A stretch of 51,692 bases of DNA. It comes from Chromera velia (Eukaryota; Sar; Chromeraceae). The notes beneath the pieces are model-generated. The model saw only the letters and a list, made by a program, of their open reading frames with translations. It ran no database searches and had not been told where the DNA came from. The stretch lies in NCBI GenBank assembly GCA_018398765.1, contig JAHBMJ010000014.1, positions 1-51,692 of the forward strand, read 5' to 3'. Position 1 is the first letter of the stretch; each line of letters starts with the position of its first letter. Below are positions 1 to 13,263 of the stretch, one piece after another. A program made the translations under genes and the position numbers.

Positions 1-390
1 CCCCCCCCCCCCCCCCCCCCCCCGGGAACAAACCCAAATTGTTCTCCAGAGAGAAACTCTGGGAAAGACGCGAAGGTCCCTTTCAGCGCAGGAGAGACGC
101 ATCCCCTCAAGGACACGCGGTCATCAGGCAGGGAGGGGGGTACTGTGTCCTCCACGCTAACGGACTGGGACGCCGAGTTCTCATTTCCCGAGCGGTCAGT
201 GCTGACGAATACCCGTTCAACCGTCCCGACTGTACACACCCCGCCCTCAGAAGAAGAAGGAGGGCAGCCGCTGAAGTCCAGTGTGAGGGAGCAGGGCCCC
301 TCAGGCAGGGTACACTCTCCGTCGGCAGACTGGAAGGTCTGGGTGCAGGTCACCAACAGGGCGTCCTCTCCGCACGATTCGTCGTTGTCT

Positions 391-430
<40 letters not shown>

Positions 431-3400
431 GAGAACTGAGTGCCAATCGAGAGGCAGACACGGACCGCCTGACCTACAGAGAGAGAGACAAGGAAAGGGG
501 AACCGGGGCACGGTCTAGCCGGTCGAAGATGAGAAGCACATGAATGAATGAGAAGGGACAAACAATCGAGAAGAAACAACAGCACATGAGCCGAGAGCCC
601 CCTCGAAGGCGGCGGCCGGCAGCAATCAGACAGACGGAATTAATGACTGACTGACTGACTGTGTGGCGACGGAGGCCAGGGGAGGGAGGCTGCCGTCTTC
701 CCCCGGGCTGTCGGCACACGAGGCTGCACCGCTCTCTCCGTTTGCGCATGTCAAGCTGATTGATGGTGGGAGATCATCAAAAATCTGCATGCAGGACGAC
801 GGGCAAGATCGAAAATCAAGATCCTCATGTGGTTGGTGTGGTGAGACAAAACTGCTTCAACTGCGCGATTCACACGGCTGGCTCACCTTCTTTATGGCAT
901 GGGCCATCAATTAAATAAATACAAACAGGAAACAGACAGAGAGGCGGAGAGACAGAAAGATAGGCGGACGGACAAACGCATTCCCAGACACACCCAAGGA
1001 CGGAGAACGCGCTAGCTTCTAAATTGGACGATTGGACGGACGAATTTTCTGCAGACAACGGACCTCAACGGCTTGCGTTCCTGTCGCCCCGTTCCCTGCC
1101 GGGTCTTTTGCCACGAGGAGGAGCGTGGAGGCCTCAATCGCCCCTCTGCAGTCAGGGCACCGAAGTGCAGTGGCCTCGTCGCCCACTGCAGGACAAGGGA
1201 GCGCCTCCGTTGAAGAGACAGAGACGTTCACTTCCCCCCTCCCCTCGTCCACGTCGAAGCAAGGGTCATTGTCGGTCGCTGAGATCCCAACGAGAGTCTC
1301 CAGAGGGGAAGAGAGAAGCTCAGAAGCGTTGACCTGCAGGATCGAGCGCACACATGCACCCGTGAAAAGAGGAGAGGAGAGAAACGTCAAACCTCACGCA
1401 TACACTCTGCCATCTCCACTTCTTATCTTGCCGATTGGACGGCCGTTTTCTGAAGGCCAGGAAGTTCAAATGATTTTCAAGCAAGGGGAGCATCCTGCTG
1501 AACTCCCTTGCGACAGACCAAGCGACGGAAAAAAGAGACCAGAAATTGCAGTAGGGGAGAGGAAGAGAGAGAGGGAGACACAAAGAAAAGCAGCGGACTT
1601 GGATCAACAGAAAGAGAAAGGGAAGCACGCAGCAAACACACACTGTGCAGGAAAGAAAGGAAAAGAAACGCAGGAGTCAGAGAGAGAGAGAGAGAGAGAG
1701 AGAAAGCGGACCCTGAGAGGACCCGGGTCTGTCCCCGTGAAGGTTGGAGGGTTGACGTCCGTCACGACTAGCTGCTGTGTGAAGATGAAGTCGTTCAGCG
1801 CGTACGTCCGGATAGCCACAAAAAGGATCGTCTCGTCTGCATGCAGGAAAGGAACAAGAGGGAGGGAGGGAGGGAGAACACGTATACGTCATGTTATTTC
1901 AATGTGTCGAAACTTGCATTTTTTACGAAGACAGAAAATAATACAAAGGAGACCATCACGTGTTTTGGGAGGGAAAGTGTCATTGAAGGACGGAAGACGA
2001 GAGTATCTTCTTCTGGCACACACGTTTATGCTGCATTCGTCGATTCGTCTCGATCATACGTTGAGACACTGCGCATGGAGAGCCTGTAGGAATCTGTCCG
2101 GGCTATTTCTTTTCTTATCTGCTTTGTTTGATCGGCGGATCTCTGCCTGCATTCCCCCCACGCAATTAATTCAACAAAAGGGCGGCCGTACACCAGTACT
2201 GACTCACCCACTCACTCTGGTCGCATGGAGGAAGGTCGATCTCCAAGGTCGGGTCCACCACAACCTCCCCCCCCGTCTCGTTGGTCAGGATCACCCGCAG
2301 AGGGGGGGGCAGGGTGTATTCTGCTCAGGGCAGGCAGGCAGGCAGGCAGGCAGGAGGGTAAAAGGGGTTAGAAGGATCGGGCGGAAAATACGTATGGCTG
2401 CTGCACCTCAAGTGAGCAATGGAAAGCAGCAGCAACGAGAAAGAAGAGGGGCAGCACAAACTGCCCGAAACATGCAGGCAGAAAAAATGCAGGCATGAAG
2501 GAAGACAGGGCAGCCCCTCTTGGACGCCTGAAGGTGCCTCCCGTTCGGCGTCAACCGACTACCGGAGAGAGAACATAAAATCAGGGAGAGAAAGCAGACG
2601 GATCGAGGCAGAACTGCACATTCTTTTTCTCCGGAATGTCCCCCCCCTCACTTTCTTCCTTCCTTCCCTACCCCCTTAATTGTCTGTCTGTCTTTCTGTC
2701 TGACCTGTTCCGTTGACGTCCACGACCTCCCCGTTCGGGTCCGTCAGGTTGGAGTCGATGGGCACAGTCAGCACAGTCCCGTTCTGCTTGTGTTTGTTTC
2801 GAGCAGGCACGCAGGCAGGCCGGCAGGCAGCCGATGATGGATGATGGAAGTGATACACGAAAAGTTGGGAAGCAGAAGAAAGGAAAGAAAGCAATGACGA
2901 GAGGATGAGGACCCGGTCTGCATTCTTTGTCTGTTGCTTGCCTCGATTGTGCCTGTTGGATCCCTACGAGTGTTTCCATGTGAGGCAGTATGTCTGTGTC
3001 TCTGTATGTGTGTGTGAGAGAGAGAGAGAGAAACAGAGAGAAGACGAAGGAAGGAAGACGGACCGGCACAGGCATTCCCCCCACGTCGACAGAGAAAAGG
3101 ACCGACACGACCTGCACGAACGGCTCGGCCTGGTTCCCCGCGGCGTCTGCCGCAGTGTAGGTGAACGTGTAGTTGACTGCCAGGGAGAATTGCGCATCGT
3201 CCCCGGGAAAGGAGAAGAACTCGGGGGAGCTCGGCATGGACACCGAAGTCGTTGCCTGCACCTCCCGCGTACCTCCATCGACGCATCCCGTCAGGGGGGT
3301 GTCGCAGAAACAGAACACGTCGTTGTCCGTGGCAGTCAGAACAGGGGGCTCGGGGGGGTCCGGGGTGAACGGGAGGAATCTGCAGGCGGGAGGGAAGGAA

Positions 3401-6400
3401 GGAAGGAAGCAGCCATCAGAATGAGACAAAAAACGAGGGGAAAGGGGGGGAAGGGGAGACATCGGCATGACACAAAATGATGCAGCAGTTTGAGACACCG
3501 ACACACATAGAGTGAACGCAAAAACTGCCGCGGTGTGGAAGAATGAAGGGCGGGCGAGGAGACGAAGAACAGTCGACGTACTGACACACATCTGCGTAGG
3601 CTGATCTCCTGAGAGGATCACAGGAGCGATGTCGTCGAGTACCGTGACCTGCTGGGAGCCCTGAAGAAGATTGCCTGCGAGATCGGAGACCTCGAGGGAG
3701 CGCTGTGCGGTGAAGAGGACCCCCGGCTGGCTGGCATCGTCACACTCCCTTATGAGGAGAGTGCCCGGGGTAGACTCGACTTCGAGGACGCAGCCGCTGA
3801 GGTCCTCAACGAAGGGGAGCTGCTGGAGGGGACTGGAGGACACGGGGACTCCTGCATGCATGCATTGCGTGATGATAGACGGAAGGGGGGAAGGAAGTAT
3901 GCGCAGACAGACAGACGGACAGAGGCAGACGACAAAGCAAGAAAAACACTGATCGATGGAGGCGGTGAAGAGAGGAAAGAAGCAAGCGAGACTTGCGAGG
4001 AACCGGATCATGCGAATTGAATCACTGTCCCTTTGTCGGTGGTGGCACTCTTACTGAGTCCTCTTTTACACTTTCCCTTCCTCTTGTTCATTGACATTTC
4101 ATCGTGATCTGTTACGCCTCCATGGGATACTCAGAGATCGCGATGCGCGCACATGCAAGTCAGTTGGGGACTTCCTTCACTCGCGCATGTACGCACATGA
4201 AAACCTTCCCCCTCCGGGTCGCGCGCACTCACCCGCGTTTGTGAAGAGCCCGTCGGAAGCGTTGACTTGAATCTCCCCCTCAAAGTCAACGAACTCGGGG
4301 GGGTCCTCGTCTTTCACGTTGGTGGTCTCTGTGTAGGTCACTGTGTTGTTACCCGGGTCTGTGACTGAGACCGTGCGGACGAGGGAGGCGATGATCTGTC
4401 CGGGCGCGGGGGCGTTCTCAGGGAGGCATTCGAGAGGAAAGTCCTCGGTGGTGTCGGAAATGTCGACGGAGGGGTCGAAGCACTGGTGCCCGTCGGTAGC
4501 GGTGGCCTCTGGGGCCGGGATGGCCCGGGTCTCTGCGGGCAGGTAGAGTGCGATGTCGACCTCGGTCTCCTCCTCTGCACCGTCTGCAACTTCGATGCCC
4601 CCGATGGACAACTGGGGGGGGACGTCGTCTGCCACCACCAACACTACCTTGACAGTCGCCGTATTTCCCGCAAGGTCGCTGGTGCTGTAGGTGTAGGTCA
4701 GGCGGACCGTCTCCTCGGTGGCGTTGGTGCAGTCAGGGTCTGAGACAGTGAAGTCTTCGAGGGCCAGCGGCTGGCTGGCGATGTCCTCGAAGCATTCAGA
4801 GGTGAAGGGGCTCTCGTCGTCTATAGGAAATACTGCGTCGGGGTCGAATCCCGCCTGCTCCTGGATGAGCCGTGGAATTTGATTAGCTGGGGAGTTGCCG
4901 ACTGAAACGGCGGTGAGAGGGATGGTGTTAATAATACCAAGAGAACTAAACGGGACTCTGATGACTCTCTCGTCTCCCTCCTCCTCGAAGGGGGGGATGC
5001 CCGTGAAATCTGGGGGTGTGGTGTCTGTGATAAAGAAGTTCTGGGACACAGTTCCGGTGTTGCCTGCGGGATCCGTGGCGGTCCATTGACGCACGAATAC
5101 CGCCACAAAGTCAACACATTCCGTGAGGGTGGTCATATCGTTGTCCCCGTTTGTCTGCAGTCTGCGTCGTCTCCTTCGCCTGTTCATCTCCTGTCCAACC
5201 CCGCTAAAGATGAATCGATCGGAATTGTTCTGTTGCAGGAGGAACTCTTCTGCAGAGAGAATCGCAGCGTTCTCTACCAGAAGAATTGAGGATTGGTTGA
5301 AGCAGGGGAAGTTATCCACGGCGATGGGGGGGCGATCTGGGAGGGGCTGGCTGCTCGTCCCCAAATCGAAGTCAAACTCACCGCTTGAGAGAATAGCATC
5401 TCCAGGAGGAAAGATAAAAGAGGGGGGCGCGGTGTCCACCGGGTTTGTGTTCTCTGCCGCTTCCGGGTCTCTGCAGTTGAACCGCCCACACGCGGGAGGA
5501 CCGCACTGAAACTCAGGCCGCGTGCACGTGGACGGGCAGCAGTCACCTGCACGCACGCAGACCATGCATGCAGAAAGAACACTCTGGGATCGCACAAGCA
5601 GCAGCCAAACAAGCAGTCAGTCCGATGAGAGACTGACCGATCGACCTACTCACTCAAGCAATCAAAAATGGCTATCAAGCGAAGCGAGTGCTGCAGAAGA
5701 TGACCTGGCCTTTTCACGATACTCTTCAAACCACCCCAGAAGAACAGGAGAGCACGGCAGAGTTAACAGAGTTCAATGCAGCAAAAGGGACATCAGTTGG
5801 ACAGGAAGAGCCAAAGACCCACCCCCATCCCAATCGCAGGGCAGTTCAGGGTAGTTGAGGTCATCGTCGCAGATGCCGTTGCCGATTCGGGGATTCGGTG
5901 CCCCCCCTGCGGTCGCGTTGAGGGGGCAACTCTCGTTGGCTCTGGTCATATCGTTGGAGGCCGTCAGGTTCGTGTACGGGGAGGGCGTCACAATCGCCCC
6001 GCACTCTGTGCCCAGACTCGTCGTCGTCAGCAGCACGGCCTGAAGGAAGGGGAGAGGAGAGGGGGAGGGGGGGGGGAGGCAGAAACATGCACACCCAGAC
6101 TCAGAATCAGAGGGGAGCGATGCAAGGGGCGTACAACCATTTCTTTGAAGGAAGGAAAACTCACAGATCTCATCAGAAGGCAGCGAGAAAAAGAGACTCA
6201 AAGCGACACACGATGTATTCCAATCAAGTGTCCCCACGCTTCATCCGCAAAGCAGAAATCCGCCCAGGTGGGTTGAGACGAACCAATGAAAAATAAATAG
6301 GCCTCTGAAAAGAAATGAGAAATCAATCTGCCTTCCGGTTCTTCGAATTCGCTCCTTACGGTACGGCCTTGATTCGAGTAAATGTGAGACAATATCACAG

Positions 6401-7305
6401 AGACAAGTCATACGATCCCACGCGAACACATCACATAGATACAATAGAGAAGGCGAACGAACAAACGAACGAACACACCTGAGGGTCCTTGCAGACCATC
6501 TGCACAGGGTTGCACGCGAAGTTCACGATTGTGCTCGACTCAGTCTCCTCCGAGACGTTCAGGAACCCTGCAAGCAAGAATCAAGAAGCAGGCAGAAAGG
6601 CAGGCAGATGCATGCAACCGTCGGGAAAGGAAAGGGAGACTCATGTAGGAATGAATGCAAAGGGGCCTCTCGCCCCCCCCAGAGATGAGCACTGGACAGG
6701 CGAGAATCCCGTCTCCGCTAAAGGAAAGAAAGTGCAAGTTGGAGGAACGTTCAGACGAATAGGTCCAAATCTCTCAATACGCATCCACCCTTCAGTGCAT
6801 CTCTCAGAAACATCCAGTCTTCTCCGAGCTGGAAGCCATCCTGCCAGCCGTGCATGCCAGTGTCTAGTGTCTGACCTGCCACGAAGGTACTGTTCACGTC
6901 CTCCTCCATCATCAAGAGGTCCAAGAGCTCTGCCTCAAGGGAGAGGATCTCCTCCTCGGTTTCCGTCAACACCGGAATCTGCAGACGGAAAGACAGACAG
7001 ACAGATAGACAGACAGGCAGGCACGAGGGCCTTGCAGGCATGTCCAGGCATAAGTCTAGCTGGACTGAGCGCGGTAACCAGAGCAGCACGGAGACGAACG
7101 TAGAGAAAGCCCAGCGGAAAAAGCCCGTTTACTGCCCCCAAAGAAGGAAAAAAAGCCCCCCACCGACCGTGCAAGTCTGCGCACAGCAGTCTCCTCCGTC
7201 ATACTGGCACCTGCACTTAGAGGAACACAGACGGAGAAAGAGAAAGAAAAAGAAACTCAACAATCTACTGATCACTTGCCATCGCCCGAGATCGTTCCGT
7301 CCTCG

Positions 7306-7343
<38 letters not shown>

Positions 7344-10300
7344 CTTCTCTTGTACATAAACGTCTATCGATACCTTCCCACTCCTGTCACTCAGGCATTT
7401 CCATCAGACACCTGAACGTCCTCCACCGAGGATCTCAATTGATCAAACGCCCACCATTCAACCAAGTAGCCGACCGACCAACCAACCAAAAGGTGTTGAG
7501 CACCCCGTCCTCACACAGGCCGTTGCCCAGAGACCGTCCACGTGCCTCCTCTGCCGTCCCCCCTGCTGCCACGTCTACTGCGCCCGCAGCAACGAGCAGC
7601 TGATCGCAAACCTGCTCCCTCTCCGCCTCAGATGCCGACAGGACACTCCCCCGAGTGCCCTCAGGGTCCCACAGAGCAGCTCCCTCTGCCTCCCAGTCGA
7701 CAGGGACCGTCTCGGGGATGCACTCGGAGAGGCTCACCGCACCAGATAGGGCTGTCGTCTGCAGGAGACGAGGAAGAGGAGAGCATCAATCAAGAAATAA
7801 GGCAGCCTCAATCAGACGGAGATGGATGAAGACTCGCAGAACTGCATGCAGTGTGACTCGATCGGCATCCAATTTCAAGGAGGGAGCGCTCCGTCCTCTC
7901 TTCACGAAGTAAGTGCGCTTTCTCATCGATGCGTGCTGAATTCTTCGAGCGTGCCTATGGACAGTCTCCCTACTCGCAGAAGAGGTCTTGGAGGCACAAA
8001 GAAGAAGCTGGACGAAAAAAGAGATTCATTGATCCGCAACAAAGTCCCTCCCTCCCGCATGACAGAGAAAGCAGTGGAGAGACCAACCAACCGACCAGGC
8101 CGGCAGGGCACCTGATACAGCACCTCTGACCCTCCTCTTCTTGGTAGTATCTGCACAAAGTTCTCCCACACACAACGACTCCCACAGACTTACATACTAT
8201 TTCTCTCACACAAGCGGAAACACACGCACTCACACACAATCACAGACACCGCAGGAACAGACAACTCACTCAAAGGACAATCACGGAGTGAAGAAGAGAT
8301 TGACACCAAAGAGATTGCGGGACGTGAATGAGCAAGCACGCAAGAAGATGTTCAGAGGCTCTCGGTAGAAGGACAGTGTCAGATAGTGGCTGTTGAAAAA
8401 TGCCCGTTAACTTTCGGCTGATTTACAAATCTGCTGACTCACCCCACACCACAGACTGTGCAGTAGTGCTCCCCTACGCTCGGGTTGGCAGTTCCTGGGG
8501 GACACGGGGTGCACTCCGCGCTGGCCTCCTGGCTGGCGAAGGTGCCTGCATGCGTGCGTGCAAATATGAGATTATGGAGTCTTCGCATCTGAAGCTGCGG
8601 TTTCGCTGGCGAGACAATGATGTGAGTCCGGAACAATTCTGATCGCGCAGAATGCATACAGAATTCTTGGATCAGCGTTTTTGCGACCCCGCCTCCCACC
8701 TGTCACCGACTGTGAGGAAAGGCCTCCCAGGCACGCGCGCGCACACACACATACATACATACATACATACATACAGAGAGAGAGAGAGAGAGGAATGTCA
8801 GGAGAGGTCGCATTTATGGCGAATTGACGCACGCACCTTCAGGACAGAACTGGCAGGTGTCAGGGTCAACCCCAAACGGACGAGCTGTCCCGATTGGGCA
8901 GGGCGTGCACCCGGCAAGCCCCGCAGCTGCATGCACATGCACTCACGGCAACGCACAAAAAAGGGCGGTGGGGGAATCATTCAAGTTGTGCCCATGAGGG
9001 AGACACCCCTCGTGAGGCACAAGAAGTGCCAGCGAGAGAACCGTGGAGTCCCAAAACGAACGTCACAGAACAGCAGAGGAGCAGAGAAATGCTCACGAAA
9101 ACCTCTCTGGTCAACGTATTGACCGATCAGGACGCACAAATTTCAAAACGCCTCCCGCGCTCCTCTTTCCAACCCCGCGAGTTTACCCTCACTGCCCATC
9201 CCTGTGGCTTTCAACCGTCAGCAAAAGCGCATGTGCACCTTTCTATTTGCACAAAAGAAAGAACCGGCGCGATCGATGAGAGATTGACAAAGAGACCGCA
9301 CGCACGCACGCACCCACGCACCTGCCTCAAGGGTTTCGAATCCAGCCTCACAGGGAAAGCAGAAACCGGACCCGGTCGAATTCGCAAAAGACGACAGGGG
9401 GCAGAGCTCACACTCCACGTTGCCCTCCCCTGACGCGAACTGTCCCTCGGGGCACTCCTCGCACCCATTCCCCTCCGTGTCCGAGAACAGGCCCTCGGCA
9501 CACAACGAGCACGACGCGCTGCCCTCCGAGTCTGTCCCTGAACCCTCCGGACAGGGCACGCAGGCGGTCTGGTTGCCGCTCCTGAAGTAGTTCAACTGGC
9601 AGGGGATGCACTCCCTCGCAATAGAGTCAGCCCCCTCACTGCCGGTTGTCGACAGGGGGGCCCTCTCGAAGCCGTCGAGGCATTGGCAGGCCCACTCGAC
9701 CTGCAGGCAGGCAGGCAGGCAGGCAGGCAGCAGCATGGGCAGGGAGGGAATCGGTGGATCCAAGGAAGGAAGGAAGGAAGTGAGGAAGGAAGGTGAAAAA
9801 GGAATCGATGCTACATGAAGACCTGATTGGGAAGATCAGAGACGCTAGGGAAGGAATTACGGGGTGCAGATAATACTCGGCCCATCATTCAATTTAGGTA
9901 AGGGGCTGTTCATTCAGACAGGCAGAGAGGCTCCCAGACATACGGAAGACAACAAGAATGGGCACGTCTGCGTACTTGTCCCCCAAAAAACTCAGCGACT
10001 CAGCGGACGTCCCAATCAATAGAGAGAGGGCCAAAAAAAAAAAAAAGAAAGAAAGAAAGAAAGAAAGAACGAAAGAAAGAAAGAGCATTTGCCTTGTCAT
10101 TCTTTCTTCTACTCACTTTGATGGCCAGAAGGGGTTCTTCGAGAGACACGCTCATCCCATCCGTCCTCACTGCACTCCACAGCCCCTCATAGTCCACAGT
10201 GCAGTTCGAGTTCACACCCTCCTGCCGGGATCCCGCACACGTCGTGAACGCCCGCACCTCCTCAGTTACGTCCACGTTCGCATCAATTCCAAACCCCTCA

Positions 10301-12748
10301 AAGGCCGTCTGCACAAAAAACTCCATTTACAAAACCAATGAACAACAAGCAGCGGGAATCACGAAGGAAACTCTGCTTCCCCCACAACGGAACAAACCCA
10401 GACAGACAGGTCGGGAGGGGAGGCAGAGAGGAAAAGAGTTTCGAAAAACCACAGACGGAAACATCCAGACGGAATCGTATGTCGGGACACACCCATACAC
10501 GCGGACAGCTTGGAATTTCAAAATTGCAACAACACACACTGCAGGCCAATGGACCCACCCACCTGCTCCCCCTGCTTTGCCAGAGAGATCACGGCAACCC
10601 TGTTGGTCGGGCACACGAATTCCCTCTCTGTCTCCGCGCTCGACCTCAGCGTGTTACTGTACAAGAAGGTCGACTGAGGCAGCGCGTCAGGGGCCACACG
10701 GCCCGACCGGATCGTCTGGACGTTCAGGCATGCGGCCTGGAAGAAATAGGGGAAACAGTCGGCGGCGTTGCAAGAGAGGTCGTCTCCGTCGCCTGCGGGG
10801 AACGGTGGAGAGGGGGGGGGCAGAAAATGAGATCCTTACTCTTTGCGTTCCCCAGTTGCGTCTTTATCGTGAAGCAAATCGAGGAGACTTCACTGGCACA
10901 AACACGTACAGGAAAAAAGAAAAAAGAACGTCTGCAGAGACGGAAAAAAACAAAACTCCAGGAAGAGATCGGGAGGGAAGCCACAGAGAGCGCGTGCGCG
11001 CACGAGAGAGAGAGAGAGAGAGAGAGGCACAGAGCGAGAATGAAGACCCAACGACCCTTTCTCTCTCCCCTGCTTGCCTCCCCCGACTCACCCGAGAGAG
11101 CAGGGCATGCCGTCTCGAAGTCTGTGTCGCACGTCGCCCTCTCGGCCTCGTACTGCGCGTCGAAGGTCGCGAACCTCTGCGCAGACGTCTGGTAGTCGTT
11201 CATGAACTGCCTGAGGCTCACGATCTCCTCCACAGAGTCTGCGTTCAGAGAGTTGCCCTCAAAAAGGTTCCCTGGGTTCGTGCTTCCCTGCATACACACA
11301 CACACACACACACAAGCACAAGCAGAAGCAGACGTGTGTAAACACGCAAACCCCCACAGGCAAAAGCAGAGATGCAACACACAGATGCATCCACGCAGGC
11401 ACGTGCGATCGTTGCGCATCGCAAGCTCAAAATCTGACTGTCTCACAAGGAAACACAGAGAACCACAGATTTCTTTGGGCACTTGTCTGCTGCTCGTGTC
11501 TCTCTCTTCCCCCTGCCGATCCACCTGATCGACCAATGAGCCCGTGAGACCGACGTACCGCCAAGAGGTCGCGGCAGAAAGCGGTGCGAAGGGCGAACTG
11601 GTCGAAGAAGTACGGAGCCCTTGTGCACTCCTGGAAGCACTGGCCGGGCTGCACACCGTTGCACTCGGAGTCCACTGTGAACTTGGTGATGGAGCAGTCG
11701 ACTGGCGTGAAGTTGCAGTCGAGACTGTCGGGTCCTGCATCTCTGGTCTCTCTGGTCATGTACACGTCGTCTGCAGAGATGGTGTCGTCAAGTTCCCTGC
11801 AGAAACCGGAACCACTGGTCTCGAAGGTCGTGCGCCTCCGGCACGCGAGAGAAAAGGCCCGACAGAGGGAGACGCCGCCCTGGGCCCAGCACTTACACTC
11901 CGGTGGGGGGAGGACTAAGGGATTGCCCTGATTTCGGTCCCTAAAGTTGTTTCCGTCATCTCGGTAGGCCGCGTCTTGTGCCGCTTCTGTGGAACAAGTC
12001 GCAAAGTCGAAATCGGAGACGAAGGGAGAGAGGGCGGGATCTTCCGTGAGAGTGGTGGGCGCCTTTCTCCAAGCGTCGGTGGTGAAACATCGGTTGTCAA
12101 TAGCGCCGGGGGGGATCTGTATGCCGTCAAAATCAACTACCGTGAACGGGCCCCGCAGGTGGGTCTCCTCTTCCCGACAGGCCTCAGTGGGCCCACCAGG
12201 GAATATGAAGCCATTCAGAAAGCGCCCGTTGACGGGACAGCGGGCCTGCTCGTCAGAGTTCGGATCTCCGATATTCCCCTGAGCGCCCCTGTTGATGTCG
12301 CAGGTCCAGAACTCGTCTGGGCCCACGAAGTTCCGCAAATTCGTGTTCGGAGGGGGCACGTTGCACATGTTCATGTAGAAGTCGGGGAACGCCCTGCCGG
12401 AGCACTCAGCCGGCACTGAGCCGACTGGGTCGACCGTGGGCGTTCTCGTGAGGGTGCCTGGGACGACCTGCTGGGGGTTCGTGATTGCCGGGGAATTGGT
12501 GAGGAATGCCATGCGCCGCCAGCAGAGCTCTCGAGTGGCGTCGTCTGCAGAAGGACGGAAACGAATAAAGACAACAAAGCTGACTGACTCCTTGGAAAAG
12601 CAGTGGAAAGAGAGGCTGCAGAGAAGAAAGAGGAAGAGAGAAAGCCGAATGGTGCGCTCGAAAAAGGAAAAATGCAGGCGACCTGAACGAGTAGAACACG
12701 CACGTGTTCGCAAAATCCACTGCGTGAAAGACAAAACCCGCAGACACC

Positions 12749-12790
<42 letters not shown>

Positions 12791-13227
12791 AAGAGAGAGA
12801 GGGAGAGAGAGAGGACAGACACACACACAGACAGAGAGAGAGAGGCACTGACAGACTGACCACTGAGGCTGGAGACGCGATTGCAGAAATCCCATTGTCG
12901 ACTCGCGTCCACCTGAACGAACGCATGGGGCACAGAAGATCGCAGAGCGAGCACGGGGAAGGTAGGGAAAGTGAGGAAAGTGCGTATTCTTGATGAAAAT
13001 GGAGCCGGGTTTGTCTGGATGTGCCGCAACAGTCCTTTTGCAGCTGACTGGATGACAAATCAAAGGCACAGTGAAAAGCGGCTTCCTGTCTGCCTGACTG
13101 CCCCCCCTTCTCGTGCTAAGGAGTAAAGACGGACGTTGAGTGTCGGATCCTGCTGTTCGCTTCCGGGCTCCCCAAAAGACTTCGAGGTGAAGGGAGGGCT
13201 GAGCGGGCCCTCTGCAATCAGGTGAAT

Positions 13228-13263
<36 letters not shown>

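Larger units (their letters stand above)
1..5546 (-). other. Array of about eight HYR-like (Ig-fold) repeats in the giant protein
   Basis: Successive exons repeat the HYR signature: a (T/A)(D)xxGN turn, a beta strand, then D-x-x-PP opening the next unit. Seen are DPAGNTGTVSQNF..DTTPPDF and DLAGNTATVKVVL..ADDVPPQL, both in 4233-5546; DPGNNTVTYTE..DEDPPEF, same exon; DLAGNLLQGSQQ..DDIAPVI (3578-3851); DAAGNQAEPFVQ (3095-3378); VVTDVNPPTF (1710-1842); DPAGNGATGTQ (1060-1338); and DRSGNENSASQS..DTVPPS (1-390). HYR modules are extracellular adhesion folds in known proteins. A seven-Arg run lies near 5160-5180 between units and could be a processing site (inference). Most units are split by introns and two or three share the 1.3 kb exon. 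The array continues to the window edge. Confidence 0.75.

Noticed and set aside
1032-2498. A 488-codon open frame on the plus strand
   Set aside because: It runs antisense through giant-gene exons and repeat-rich introns, is very rich in Arg/Lys/Glu, and shows no domain.
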